A DNA stretch of 64,000 nucleotides from Bacteroidota bacterium (GCA_018669475.1 JABHCC010000149.1:1-64000), one strand, 5' to 3'; shown: positions 17,666-28,127, counted from the first letter of the stretch. Translations and numbers: made by a program. The notes: generated by a model from the letters alone, not told the origin.

Positions 17666-20600
17666 ATGAGAAAACAATACTTCAGATTAATGTTTTTAGT
17701 GGGCATATTGATCTGTTCTAAGAATTTGTTTGCCCAAACGCTCTCCGTAACGGGCAAGGTTACAGATGCAACGACAGGCTTGGGAATACCAGTCGCTACA
17801 ATTTCTGAGCAGGGAACCAGCAATGGAACCCTAAGCAATGTTGATGGGGACTTTTCTATTAAAGTAGCAAATTCTGATGCTGTGCTTTTGGTTTCATTTG
17901 TTGGATATCAAACACAAGTTGTCCCGGTTGATGGTAGAACCGTTATTAGTATCAAGCTGGCTGAGAAAGTTTCAGAGTTAGATGAGGTTGTTGTAATTGG
18001 CTATGGTACTCAGAAGAAAAAAGTTGTAACCGGTGCTATTGCCAGTGTAAGTAGTGAAGAAATTACTTCTACGCCTATTCATAGAATTGAGCAGGCAATG
18101 CAAGGAAGAACAGCTGGTGTTCAGGTTACAAATTTATCCGGACAGCCAGGAGAGGCTCCTACTGTCAGAGTACGCGGAGCTGGAACAACAGGAAATGCTG
18201 ATCCATTGTACATTGTTGATGGAATGGCAGTTGGCGGAATAGATTATCTAAATCCAGGGGACATTGAGTCTATGGATGTTTTAAAAGATGCTGCTTCTGC
18301 AGCGATTTATGGTGCCAGAGCAGCCAATGGCGTGATCCTGATTACCACAAAGAGTGGAAAAAAGGGTGATATGAAAGTCACATATTCGGGTTATCAGGGA
18401 ATTCAAAATACAGCAAAAACAATCAATATGCTGGATGCTGATCAATACCGTACTCTCATGAATGAAGGCGCACGCAATGCAGGATTGTCAGAGCCCTTTG
18501 ATATGAATGAAATTCCAAAATACAATACTGATTGGCAAGAGTCACTTTTTCATGAGAATGCACCCATTATGAATCATGAATTTGCCGTGACAGGCGGAAG
18601 TGATAAATCAAGTTTTTCTTCCTCTCTGTCTTATTTTTCACAACAGGGAATAATTGGTGGAAGTAAATCACAATTTGACCGTATTACTGCCAGACTTAAT
18701 TCTCGCCATGAGGTAAATGATAATTTTAGATTTGGGAATAATCTTGCTTATTCCAGTATTACCAGGAGGGGAATTGGAAGTAACCAGTCCTTCAACGGGG
18801 CATACAGCTCGGCTTTGAACATGGATCCTCTGACTCCTCTGTACGAGGATGACCCGAACATTTTATCAACTTACCCATATTCATATGAACCTGTTCTCAG
18901 CAATTCGCTTAATCAGGTATATGGAATATCAAATTACGTTGGCGCTGAGGTTGTAAACCCAATGGCTTTACTCGAAACTCAAACTGGAGAGACAAGAGTG
19001 GATAAACTCGTTGGAAATGTATATGGCGAATTAGACATCATTGAAGGCCTTAAATTCAGAACAAGTTTAGGTATTGATATGGCCTATGTACTGGATGATT
19101 CCTATCGCCCACTCTATTATTTGAACGGAGCCCAGCTAAACGTTGATAAAACATCAGTTTCAAAAAATATCAATAGATACTTTACATGGCAATGGGAGAA
19201 CACCCTGGCATACAACAAGCAAATCGATGATCACAATTTCTCGGCATTAGTTGGAATGACAGCCAGTAAATTCAATTTTGAAAACCTCTCTGGTTTTAAT
19301 GCCAAAGTTCCTATTACAGATCCCAATCATGTTTATCTGAATATGGCTACTGATACTGCATGGACAGCAGGTGGTGGAGCTGCTCACTCTTCTTTACTAT
19401 CAAATTTTGCTCGTGTTGCATATGATTATAAAAACAAATACTCTTTTACCGGAATTATACGAAGAGATGGTTCTTCGAAATTCGGTTCTAACAAGAGATA
19501 CGGTATTTTTCCATCCGTGGGTGTGTCATGGTTGTTGAGCGATGAGAATTTCTTCCCAAAGATCAAAGAGATTAACTTTTTGAAATTGAGAACCTCATGG
19601 GGCATCAATGGAAATCAGGAAATTGGAAATTATCAGTTCATATCAGTGATGGACAAAAGCCGGGGCTACATTTTTGGCGGAGGCCGGATGATTGGTGCTT
19701 CACCAGCTTATATTGAGAATGCGGATATTCATTGGGAGGAATCAAGACAATTTGATGCAGCCATAGATTTAGGAGCCTTTAACAACAGACTGATTGCCAC
19801 GATTGATTATTATAGTAAAACTACAAGTGGATTGCTGGAGCGTATTCCTATACCAGCTCATGTTGGAAATGGACCCCCATTTGCAAATGTTGGATCAGTT
19901 CAGAACCGTGGTGTGGAAATGTCAGTTAATTGGCGACATATTTTCGGTGCAATTAGTTACTCAGTGGGAATGAATGGTGCTTATAACAAGAACATGATGA
20001 CCCATATTGGTAATGAAGAAAAGGTATTGCCAGGTGCTACATGGGCTGTTGCCGGAATGGTTACCAGGGCAGAGGAAGGACTTCCGATTGGATATTTCTG
20101 GGGTTATCAAACCGCAGGTCTATTCCAGAATGATGCCGAGATATTCCAACATATTGGTGTAACCGGGAAACCTCTGCAACCACGTGCTGTGCCAGGCGAT
20201 GTGCGTTTTGTGGATGTTAACAATGATGGTACGATCAATGAAGATGATCGAACGATGATTGGTAATCCTACACCGGATTTCACTCTTGGATTCAATGCGT
20301 CAATTGAATACATGCAATTTGATTTTTCAATGCTTATTGTAGGAGCCTATGGCCATGAGATATTTAATGGAATGCAAAGACAGGATCTACGTTTTACAAA
20401 CCGGTCTGAAGCTATCCTGGACAGATGGACGGGAGAAGGCACTTCAACTGACATTCCCAGATATACCTGGATAGATGTAAATAACAATTACCGGGTTTCG
20501 GATTTGTACGTCGAAAATGGTTCATATACCAAAATAAAAAATGTACAGCTGGGATATACCATAGCCGATCCCATACTGAAACGTATTCGAGCAAGCACAT

Positions 20601-20758
20601 GGAGGTTCTATCTTTCATTCGAGAACCTTTTCACTTTTACAAAGTATAGTGGTGCTGATCCTGAGATTGGAGCGATGAGTGCTTTTGATATTGGAATTGA
20701 CCGTGGAATATACCCACAGGCAAGAACTGTCAGACTTGGGACAAGTATTACATTTTAA
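17666..20758 (+). CDS. susC: SusC-family TonB-dependent oligosaccharide importer
   Basis: A 1030-residue outer-membrane importer with a signal peptide (1-24), CarboxypepD_reg-like domain (27-105, with GKVTDATTGLGIPVATI), the family signature VVIGYGTQKK (about 110), a plug domain (115-225, with PLYIVDGM and ASAAIYGARAANGVILITTK) and a C-terminal barrel ending in RLGTSITF. It forms the standard complex with SusD, encoded 14 bases downstream, and by context carries beta-1,3-gluco-oligosaccharides into the periplasm. Confidence 0.96.
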   Translation: MRKQYFRLMFLVGILICSKNLFAQTLSVTGKVTDATTGLGIPVATISEQGTSNGTLSNVDGDFSIKVANSDAVLLVSFVGYQTQVVPVDGRTVISIKLAEKVSELDEVVVIGYGTQKKKVVTGAIASVSSEEITSTPIHRIEQAMQGRTAGVQVTNLSGQPGEAPTVRVRGAGTTGNADPLYIVDGMAVGGIDYLNPGDIESMDVLKDAASAAIYGARAANGVILITTKSGKKGDMKVTYSGYQGIQNTAKTINMLDADQYRTLMNEGARNAGLSEPFDMNEIPKYNTDWQESLFHENAPIMNHEFAVTGGSDKSSFSSSLSYFSQQGIIGGSKSQFDRITARLNSRHEVNDNFRFGNNLAYSSITRRGIGSNQSFNGAYSSALNMDPLTPLYEDDPNILSTYPYSYEPVLSNSLNQVYGISNYVGAEVVNPMALLETQTGETRVDKLVGNVYGELDIIEGLKFRTSLGIDMAYVLDDSYRPLYYLNGAQLNVDKTSVSKNINRYFTWQWENTLAYNKQIDDHNFSALVGMTASKFNFENLSGFNAKVPITDPNHVYLNMATDTAWTAGGGAAHSSLLSNFARVAYDYKNKYSFTGIIRRDGSSKFGSNKRYGIFPSVGVSWLLSDENFFPKIKEINFLKLRTSWGINGNQEIGNYQFISVMDKSRGYIFGGGRMIGASPAYIENADIHWEESRQFDAAIDLGAFNNRLIATIDYYSKTTSGLLERIPIPAHVGNGPPFANVGSVQNRGVEMSVNWRHIFGAISYSVGMNGAYNKNMMTHIGNEEKVLPGATWAVAGMVTRAEEGLPIGYFWGYQTAGLFQNDAEIFQHIGVTGKPLQPRAVPGDVRFVDVNNDGTINEDDRTMIGNPTPDFTLGFNASIEYMQFDFSMLIVGAYGHEIFNGMQRQDLRFTNRSEAILDRWTGEGTSTDIPRYTWIDVNNNYRVSDLYVENGSYTKIKNVQLGYTIADPILKRIRASTWRFYLSFENLFTFTKYSGADPEIGAMSAFDIGIDRGIYPQARTVRLGTSITF

Positions 20759-20772
20759 AAAAGGAGTTAAAA

Positions 20773-22329
20773 ATGAAAAGATTATTATATCACACAGCTA
20801 AGATTCTACTCATAGTTTTCCTTTTTACTTCATGCGAAGATTTTCTTGATCTAAAACCACTTGATCAGGAAGTATCCTCAAATTTTTATCAAACTGAGGA
20901 AGATGCCATGCAAGCGCTGGTGGCTATCTATGATGTGATCACGTACCAGTCTAGTCCGGGTATCTCCTGGGCACCGTTCATTATTGTCTCAGATATTTTA
21001 TCTGATGATAGTTATGCAGGAGGTTCTGATGCGAATGATGGAATGCAGCAGCAGGAATTGAATACTTTTGATATTCCTACTACAAATGGCATTGTTCATT
21101 CTATTTGGATTAAGAACTACATTGGTATTTACCGGGCTAATTTGTTTTTGGAGCTTATTGATCAAATAGATGCCAGTGATGAATTTAAGAAAAGAACCAT
21201 CGCAGAAGCCAAATTCCTAAGAGCCTATTTTTATCTCGAGCAAGTAAGATTTTTCGAGAATATTCCACTTTTAACTGCCACAATAAAAGGACCAGAAGAG
21301 TATAAGCAAGAGCAAAATACTCCTGAAGAGGTCTATAATCAAATAGCACTTGATCTGGATGAAGCAATAGTTGATTTGCCAACAAGTGTTTCATTGTCTG
21401 AGGCAGGCAGGATTACTAAATGGGCTGCTGAGTCATTAATGGCAAGAACATACCTGTTTTACAATGGTGTTTATGGAATGGATTTACAGGCAGGTGAAAA
21501 AGTGGTGGATGAAACAGTGGTATTGGCCTATCTCGAGGATCTGATAAGTAATAGCGGACATGATTTGTTTGAGAATTACCAGGATAATTTCAAGTTGGTT
21601 GGTGAGTTTGGAATAGAATCTGTTTTTGAAATCTCCTATGGTGACACACCAGCATGGTGGGATTGGGGTTACATCCGTGGAGGACATGGAAATCTATCAG
21701 CCCAAATGCAAGGTCCCAGGGTTACTGGTTCACAAAAATGGAATCGTGGTTGGAGTTTTGGAACGGTAAGCCAGAAGCTGGTACAGGATCTGGAGGATGA
21801 CCCTCGATTAGCTTATACCATTCTCAAAGAGGAGGAGTTGGATGGTAAACTGACAAAGGGATATCAGCATACAGGGTACTTCTCAAAAAAGTACAGTTCT
21901 GATTCTGAACACTGGGGGAGTGATGGGCAATTTGAGCTTAACAGAACCTGTAACCACAGGGTCATCAGATTTTCTGATGTGCTTCTTATGGCAGCAGAAC
22001 TCGGGAGTCCAAATGCCCAACAGTATCTTGATCGTGTTCGAGAACGGGTTGGTCAGGAAAGTGTTCCCGCTAGTATGGAAAACATTTTGAAGGAGAGAAG
22101 ACTGGAATTATCTCTTGAAGGTATAAGGTATTTTGATGTATTACGACTTGGATTGAACTATGCAGAAGAGGAATTCTCTACGTCAGATATTCGTGGTCCA
22201 CGATACGAGGGAGATCAACAACTTTTTGATGTGAATTTTGATCCATCAACAAAAGGTTTTCTGCCAATACCCCAAACAGAGGTGGATCTATCTGCTGGTT
22301 CATTCATACAGAATCAAGGCTATAACTAA
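20773..22329 (+). CDS. susD: SusD-family glycan-binding lipoprotein
   Basis: A 518-residue surface lipoprotein (lipobox TSC, CEDFLDLKP start of the mature form) of the RagB/SusD family. The N-terminal helical region has the usual LDLKPLDQEVSSNFYQTEEDAMQAL type of sequence and a TPR-like scaffold; the C-terminus has LKERRLELSLEGIRYFDVLRLG and GFLPIPQTEVDL, both family hallmarks. It acts as the lid of the SusC transporter. A good Shine-Dalgarno-like AAGGAG lies upstream, which is unusual in this window. Confidence 0.96.
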   Translation: MKRLLYHTAKILLIVFLFTSCEDFLDLKPLDQEVSSNFYQTEEDAMQALVAIYDVITYQSSPGISWAPFIIVSDILSDDSYAGGSDANDGMQQQELNTFDIPTTNGIVHSIWIKNYIGIYRANLFLELIDQIDASDEFKKRTIAEAKFLRAYFYLEQVRFFENIPLLTATIKGPEEYKQEQNTPEEVYNQIALDLDEAIVDLPTSVSLSEAGRITKWAAESLMARTYLFYNGVYGMDLQAGEKVVDETVVLAYLEDLISNSGHDLFENYQDNFKLVGEFGIESVFEISYGDTPAWWDWGYIRGGHGNLSAQMQGPRVTGSQKWNRGWSFGTVSQKLVQDLEDDPRLAYTILKEEELDGKLTKGYQHTGYFSKKYSSDSEHWGSDGQFELNRTCNHRVIRFSDVLLMAAELGSPNAQQYLDRVRERVGQESVPASMENILKERRLELSLEGIRYFDVLRLGLNYAEEEFSTSDIRGPRYEGDQQLFDVNFDPSTKGFLPIPQTEVDLSAGSFIQNQGYN

Positions 22330-22396
22330 TTATTAATTTGGGTTTAGCGTTTAGAATGCTGTCTTGTCGTTCGCAGGGATAACAAATATAGCAGTG

Positions 22397-22438
22397 GGAT
22401 TTCTAAAGCTACTTCTTCGGAAGAAGCTTTAGAAATCC
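22397..22438 (+). promoter_or_regulatory. Long hairpin between susD and the sugar porter
   Basis: GGATTTCTAAAGCT (22397-22410) and AGCTTTAGAAATCC (22425-22438) are perfectly complementary over 14 bp, and the loop itself pairs CTTC/GAAG around a TTCG tetraloop. No T-tract follows, so it is more likely an mRNA-stability or processing element, or a dispersed repeat, than a terminator. It would separate the abundant susCD message from the transporter and enzyme genes. Confidence 0.75.
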
Positions 22439-22463
22439 GGCTGAGCCAATTAACTACAAAAGA

Positions 22464-23807
22464 ATGCAGTACAATAAAAGATATACCGTGCTAACGGCTA
22501 TGATTGTGGCTTTGGGTGGATTCTTATTAGGATTCGACAGTGCTGTAATCTCAGGAGCAGTGCCATTTATTAAAAGCTACTTTCTTCTCAATGAAATTCA
22601 GTTGGGTTGGTCAGTGTCATGTCTGATATTGGGAGCAATGCTTGGGAATTCGGTAGCAGGTCCACTAAGTGACCGTTACGGCCGTAAGAATGTGCTTATT
22701 GTAACATCTTTATTATTTGCAGTTTCTGCTGTTAGTTCAGCCCTGGCTACCCAGTTTGGATTTTTTATTGTTGCCAGAATAGTTGGTGGAATTGGGGTTG
22801 GTGGAGCAATTTTGATCGCACCAATTTATATTGCTGAAATGGCGCCTGCTGAGAAGCGAGGACAACTCGTTTCTTTTAATCAGCTCAATATCGTTCTTGG
22901 TATTTCAGCAGCCTATTTCTCAAATTATTTTCTTCTTGAAATTGGAGATAACAACTGGAGATGGATGCTAGGAGTTGAAGCCATTCCCGCAATTATTTAT
23001 TTTTCCGCCTTATTCATCGTTCCCAGAAGTCCAAGGTGGTTATATAGCCATGGAAATAAGTTGCAGGCAAGAATCATTCTGGAAAAAATTGGAGGTGCTG
23101 CATATGCAAAGACCTGCCTTGCAGAGATTCAGGAAAGTTTTGATAAACAAACAACAAAAGCCTCCTTGAACCAGGTGTTTAAAAGAAAGTATGGTTTTAT
23201 TCTTTTAATCGGATTAACTATAGCTTTTTTTCAGCAGATCACAGGTATTAATGCTGTTATGTATTATGCACCAACCATCTTCGAGCAGGCAGGCGGGGGA
23301 ACAAAAGCTGCCTTTATGCAGGCAGTGGTAGTTGGATTAACTAATTTGGTATTCACCTTAATTGCCATTAATCTTATTGACAGGCTTGGAAGAAAATCTC
23401 TATTAATGGTCGGTGCTGCAGGAATGACAGTGGCTCTGTCTGTATTGGGATTCTCTTTTAATAAACCGATTGAAGATATTAATACAGTTATTGTACTGAT
23501 ATCAGTGCTTTTTTATGTTGCATCTTTCGCGATCTCCTTTGGTCCTGTTATGTGGGTATTGCTATCTGAAATATTCCCAAATATGATAAGGGGATTCGCT
23601 ATTTCAATTGTGGGATTTTTTAATTCTCTGGTAAGCTTCAGTGTTACTTTGGTTTTTCCTTGGGAGTTAACGCATGTGGGGCCATCCGGAACCTTCTTCA
23701 TATTCGGAGGGATGGCATTCCTCGGCCTACTTTTTGCCATGTTTCTTGTTCCTGAAACTAAAGGAAAGTCTTTGGAACAGATTGAAAAAGAACTTATAAG
23801 AAAATAA
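22464..23807 (+). CDS. MFS sugar porter (sugar:H+ symporter family)
   Basis: A 12-helix inner-membrane transporter of 447 residues. Sugar-porter signatures are present: GFDSAVISGA in helix 1, DRYGRKN after helix 2, PIYIAEMAPAEKRGQ after helix 4, PRSPRWL at the end of helix 6, QQITGINAVMYYAP in helix 7, DRLGRKSLL and PETKGKSLEQIE at the end. By context it brings glucose or short laminari-oligosaccharides into the cytoplasm, where the phosphorylase acts. Substrate is inferred from position. Confidence 0.92.
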   Translation: MQYNKRYTVLTAMIVALGGFLLGFDSAVISGAVPFIKSYFLLNEIQLGWSVSCLILGAMLGNSVAGPLSDRYGRKNVLIVTSLLFAVSAVSSALATQFGFFIVARIVGGIGVGGAILIAPIYIAEMAPAEKRGQLVSFNQLNIVLGISAAYFSNYFLLEIGDNNWRWMLGVEAIPAIIYFSALFIVPRSPRWLYSHGNKLQARIILEKIGGAAYAKTCLAEIQESFDKQTTKASLNQVFKRKYGFILLIGLTIAFFQQITGINAVMYYAPTIFEQAGGGTKAAFMQAVVVGLTNLVFTLIAINLIDRLGRKSLLMVGAAGMTVALSVLGFSFNKPIEDINTVIVLISVLFYVASFAISFGPVMWVLLSEIFPNMIRGFAISIVGFFNSLVSFSVTLVFPWELTHVGPSGTFFIFGGMAFLGLLFAMFLVPETKGKSLEQIEKELIRK

Positions 23808-23811
23808 TACG

Positions 23812-25128
23812 ATGATAAAGAGGTTTATATATTTTTTAGTAATTGCGTTTATTGGAGCAATATCTTATGCATGTAAATCAACCAATAATGAGGGAGAGGG
23901 CCCAAAACATGTGCAGCTAGAGCAAACAAATGGAAATTATTCTCTAAGCGTAGATGGTGAGCCTTTTTACGTTAAAGGAGCCGGATGCGAATTTGGAAAT
24001 ATTGAATCTCTGGCCAGACATGGTGCTAATTCTTTCAGAACCTGGCGAACCGAAAATGGACAACAAAGTGCTCAGGATATTCTTGACGAAGCAAAAAGAC
24101 ATGGACTTTTAGTCTGCATGGGTCTGGAAATTGGCAGGGAAAGACACGGCTTTGATTACAATGATGATGAGGCTGTAGAAAAACAATTTGAATATATTAA
24201 AGCTGAGGTGTTAAAGTATAAGGATCACCCGGCTCTTCTCACCTGGGGTATTGGCAATGAGTTAAATCTAAATTCTTCAAATTCTAAGGTTTGGAAGGCA
24301 GTAAATGATATTTCAAAGATGATACATAAGCTGGATACTAATCATCCTACCACAACAATGTTGGCTGGTTTCAGTAAAGAGCTCGGAGATGAATTGGCCG
24401 AACAAGCCGGGGATCTTGATTTCTTGTCTTTCCAATTCTATGCTGATATTATTAATCTCCCGAAGTATATTAAGCAGGCTGAATATAAGGGTGCTTATCT
24501 GGTTACAGAATGGGGAGCTACTGGTCATTGGGAATCTCCGACAACAGATTGGGGACGACCACTTGAACAAAACAGTTATGATAAGGCAAATTCATATCAT
24601 TTTCGTTATGAGAATGTTATTGCACCTGACCATGCACAATGCATTGGAAGTTATGTATTCTTGTGGGGACAAAAGCAGGAACGAACTCCTACCTGGTATG
24701 GAATGTTCCTGGAAAATGGAGACGAAACGGCAACGGTAGATGTAATGCATTATATCTGGAATAGTGAATGGCCCGAGAATAGAACACCTAAAATGGAATC
24801 TTTAACTATGAATGATTTGTTTGCCGGTGCAAATATTAAACTGGCACCCAAAGCAAGTTGCTGGGCAGAGGTGAAGGTGTCTGAGCCAGATGGAGATGAC
24901 ATGACAATACATTGGGAAATAATCCAGGAAGTGCCTGAAGATCAACAGAGCGATGGAGGAGATTTTGAAGCCCGTCAGGAAACCATTCTAAGTTCTTTTG
25001 TGAATTTGACTGAAAATAAAATTGAATTCACCGGGCCAGGAAATGCTGGAGAATACAGATTATTTGTTTACGTGTCTGATGGAAAAGGTCACTCAGCAAC
25101 AGCTAACATTCCATTTTTGGTTAAATAG
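23812..25128 (+). CDS. Clan GH-A glycosidase lipoprotein, GH158-like beta-1,3-glucanase
   Basis: A 438-residue lipoprotein (lipobox YAC near residue 21) with a TIM barrel and a C-terminal Ig-like domain (about 335-438). The barrel carries GIGNELN with the likely acid/base Glu150 and LVTEWGATG with the likely nucleophile Glu233; the 83-residue spacing is compatible with GH158 enzymes known from gut Bacteroides laminarin loci. A GH2- or GH5-type assignment is possible, as all share clan GH-A. It begins 5 bases after the sugar porter gene and is followed 9 bases later by the phosphorylase, so it belongs to the same transcript. Confidence 0.8.
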   Translation: MIKRFIYFLVIAFIGAISYACKSTNNEGEGPKHVQLEQTNGNYSLSVDGEPFYVKGAGCEFGNIESLARHGANSFRTWRTENGQQSAQDILDEAKRHGLLVCMGLEIGRERHGFDYNDDEAVEKQFEYIKAEVLKYKDHPALLTWGIGNELNLNSSNSKVWKAVNDISKMIHKLDTNHPTTTMLAGFSKELGDELAEQAGDLDFLSFQFYADIINLPKYIKQAEYKGAYLVTEWGATGHWESPTTDWGRPLEQNSYDKANSYHFRYENVIAPDHAQCIGSYVFLWGQKQERTPTWYGMFLENGDETATVDVMHYIWNSEWPENRTPKMESLTMNDLFAGANIKLAPKASCWAEVKVSEPDGDDMTIHWEIIQEVPEDQQSDGGDFEARQETILSSFVNLTENKIEFTGPGNAGEYRLFVYVSDGKGHSATANIPFLVK

Positions 25129-25136
25129 ATTTATCC

Positions 25137-27854
25137 ATGCAAAAGCTTTGGAAATATAATGGAGATAAGCACGGTAGTTTTACTGCTGTGGATCCTGATC
25201 AAACGAGCCGTCTGTATTTCCCATTAATGAATGAGGCGGGAATGAAAACCTCGGTTACTCCGGAGCTTAAAGGTGATATCTCAGCAAATTTTGCTCAATA
25301 TCTAATGCCTCCTGTGGTAACTGAAGACCTACCCAGAACAAACAATAGCAGATATGTATGGCTTACATTTGATAATCATTCTCCATGGTCGCTAAATGGA
25401 TTGAGTTCAGAGCAACAGTCACTGAAGTGGACGGATAATCCGGAGAAATCTGAAATACAAGCTCGTCCTGGTATGTTCAGATTGAAGAGATTCCATCACA
25501 AATTGGCAATTACAGGGGAAATTAGTATTACGGTTCCCAATACTGCTGACAAGGTGGAATTGTGGAAGGTTATTATTCATAATCATGGTGATGTAGATCA
25601 AAAAATCACACCCTATATCGCTTTACCCTTGTTTGGCCGACATGCAGATAATCTTCGTGATCACCGGCAGGTTACTTCCATGTTTCAGATAACAAGCAAG
25701 CTGAGTTATGGCGTTCATTTAAAGCCAAGTATCGTTCACGATGAGAGTGGACACAGGATTAATAAAACCAGCTATTTCGCTATGGGATACGGTCCTCAAA
25801 GTGAAAAACCTGAAAGAATCTGGACTCGGATGCAGGATTTTATCGGTGAAGGAGGAAGTCTGAGTAATCCTCAGGCCGTTTTCCAAAATTTGCCGGAGCC
25901 TGATTTAAATGAATCAGACAGAAATGGCGTGGATGCTGTTTGTGCCATGAGCTTTTCTCCCAAAACACTCAAACCGGGGGAGGAAATACAACTGCATATG
26001 CTTATTGGTATTACCGATAATAGTGATGCAGAAGAGATTTTTTCGCGATACAATACTCAGAACAAAGTAGATTCCATTCTGGATGATACCCTAAACTATT
26101 GGTCTGACCTTACTGGTCAGGTCGAATTTGAAACGGGTCAGAAAGATTTTGATGAATGGGTACCATGGCTGGCTTTTCAGCTGAAATGTCGTCAGATTTA
26201 TGGAAATAGCTTCCTGCCGGATTTTGGATATGGACGGGGAGGACGTGGCTGGAGAGATCTGTGGCAAGACCTTTTATCAATTTTCCTGGTAGATCCGGAT
26301 AGCGCACGCAATGAGATTGTAAATAATCTTAAAGGGATCCGGATCGATGGATCTAATGCTACAATAATTGGAAATAAGCCTGGGGAGTTTAAGGCTGACC
26401 GAAATAATATTCCCAGGACATGGTGTGATCATGGAGCATGGCCATTATTCGCCCTGAATTTCTACATTCAACAGACAGGAGATTTTGAGATCTTGCTAAA
26501 GGAAATAGAATACTGGAAGGATCCTTTTGTTTTCAGAAGTACGGAAATCGATGAGCTATGGAATGAAGATGAAGGAAACTGGTTATTGACCCGTAATGGA
26601 GATAAGTATAAGGGATTTGTTCTTGAGCATATTCTTGTTCAGCAATTATCTGCCTTTTTTCATGTAGGAGAACATAATATTCTTCTTTTGGAGGGTGCTG
26701 ACTGGAATGACACTCTGGATATGGCTAAAAACCGTGGAGAGTCAGCTTGCTTTCAGTCTTTCTATGCAGGAAATTTGGGAATTCTTATTGAGCTTCTGGA
26801 GGTACTGAAATCAAGAGGAATGCATTCAATTGGCCTCCTGGATGAGCTGTCTGCCTTGTTTGACCGATCTTTGAATCAGGGTACTATAAATTACGGTGTG
26901 ATCTCTGAAAAAAGAGAACTGATCAATAAATACTTCCAAAGTGTCAGATCACGTGTGAGTGGGAGACGGCGAGATTTTAAAGTGGACGAACTTATTACTG
27001 ATCTCAAAATAAAGGAAGAACATGCCAAGAAGCAAATCCGGTCTCAGGAGTGGATTTCTACGGATAATGGTGGATATTTCAATGGTCATTATGATGATCA
27101 GGGCCAAGCAATGCATGGTAATTTTCCTGAAGGTTTCAGAATGGATCTCACGTCTCAGGTTATGCCTGTTATGTTTGATGTTGCCAGTGACAATCAAGTG
27201 TTAGAAGTTTACCAATCAGCTAGAAAAATTCTTGGGGATGAAAGTAGTCCGGGTTTGAAATTATGTACACCTTATCCGGATATTGACATGAATATCGGAC
27301 GTATCACGGGCTTCGTATATGGGTATAAAGAGCATGGTAGCAAATGGATGCAGCAAAATATCATGTTCATGCATGGCCTGTTTCACAGAAATCATATTCA
27401 AGCCGGACATGAAATGTTCAGAGATATTTTTGAATTGAGTAATGATTCTGCGGTGTCAAAAACCTTTCCCGGTATTCCTTCGTTTTATGAACCTGATGAT
27501 CGTGGCTCATATATGTACCTGACTGGTTCATCTACCTGGATATTTCTCAGCCTTGTAACTCAGATTTTTGGAATCCGGGGAAGAGCTGGAGATCTTATGC
27601 TTAATCCAAAGCTATCGGATTGGTTCTTTGATCATAAGCAGGAGGCAAAAATTAAGCTGAACTATAGAAATCAAAGAGTACAGATAACATATTTCAACCC
27701 CCAATGTCTGGCTGTAGATAATTACAAAATACAATCAGTAAAAATCGATGACAGATCAGTTTTTTCTGGTTCTGAATCTTCTGTTATTATTGATTCCAAG
27801 GAGTTTAGTTCCTTCGGGAGAGGATTAGTTTATTTACGAATAAATTTAGGTTGA
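25137..27854 (+). CDS. Inverting glycoside phosphorylase (GH94/GH149/GH161 type)
   Basis: A 905-residue cytoplasmic enzyme with no signal peptide. Phosphorylase hallmarks are RGWRDLWQDLL (about 369-379) and GADWND with the probable catalytic acid around Asp522-Asp525. It begins with the beta-sandwich domain of the clan and ends with a long alpha/alpha barrel plus cap. The family phosphorolyses beta-glucosides to glucose-1-phosphate. Next to a laminarinase and SusCD, the best guess is a laminaribiose or beta-1,3-oligoglucan phosphorylase. The exact CAZy family cannot be settled by eye. Confidence 0.83.
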   Translation: MQKLWKYNGDKHGSFTAVDPDQTSRLYFPLMNEAGMKTSVTPELKGDISANFAQYLMPPVVTEDLPRTNNSRYVWLTFDNHSPWSLNGLSSEQQSLKWTDNPEKSEIQARPGMFRLKRFHHKLAITGEISITVPNTADKVELWKVIIHNHGDVDQKITPYIALPLFGRHADNLRDHRQVTSMFQITSKLSYGVHLKPSIVHDESGHRINKTSYFAMGYGPQSEKPERIWTRMQDFIGEGGSLSNPQAVFQNLPEPDLNESDRNGVDAVCAMSFSPKTLKPGEEIQLHMLIGITDNSDAEEIFSRYNTQNKVDSILDDTLNYWSDLTGQVEFETGQKDFDEWVPWLAFQLKCRQIYGNSFLPDFGYGRGGRGWRDLWQDLLSIFLVDPDSARNEIVNNLKGIRIDGSNATIIGNKPGEFKADRNNIPRTWCDHGAWPLFALNFYIQQTGDFEILLKEIEYWKDPFVFRSTEIDELWNEDEGNWLLTRNGDKYKGFVLEHILVQQLSAFFHVGEHNILLLEGADWNDTLDMAKNRGESACFQSFYAGNLGILIELLEVLKSRGMHSIGLLDELSALFDRSLNQGTINYGVISEKRELINKYFQSVRSRVSGRRRDFKVDELITDLKIKEEHAKKQIRSQEWISTDNGGYFNGHYDDQGQAMHGNFPEGFRMDLTSQVMPVMFDVASDNQVLEVYQSARKILGDESSPGLKLCTPYPDIDMNIGRITGFVYGYKEHGSKWMQQNIMFMHGLFHRNHIQAGHEMFRDIFELSNDSAVSKTFPGIPSFYEPDDRGSYMYLTGSSTWIFLSLVTQIFGIRGRAGDLMLNPKLSDWFFDHKQEAKIKLNYRNQRVQITYFNPQCLAVDNYKIQSVKIDDRSVFSGSESSVIIDSKEFSSFGRGLVYLRINLG

Positions 27855-27910
27855 TGTAAATTTGATCCTGGAAACCTGTCATGTAGTGCAACTTGGCAGG
27901 TTTTGCTTTT

Positions 27911-27990
27911 CGCCTCCAATTTAAATCTCTTGTGGAACGGCCAATTTTTTCAAAATTGAGGTGTTCCAAAAGAGATTCAAACCTCCGGCT
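27911..27990. repeat. Palindromic intergenic element, copy 1
   Basis: An inverted repeat with arms AATCTCTTGTGGAAC (27924-27938) and GTTCCAAAAGAGATT (27963-27977), one mismatch. Outside the arms are CGCCTCCA (27911) on the left and TCAAACCTCCGGCT (27977-27990) on the right; the centre begins GGCCAATTTTTT. The flanks and centre recur at 34870-34953 although the arms there differ. It fills most of the gap between the phosphorylase and the next gene. Confidence 0.7.
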
Positions 27991-28127
27991 TTCTTTAATG
28001 TTTCTGGCATTGATTTTATTAATGCCCATAAAGGACGATAATTCAGAAACAGATGAAACTTTCCGGTTTTTGGATTGTATATATGTGTACTGTCTATTTC
28101 GCAAAAAATGCATTATCCAATTATATT

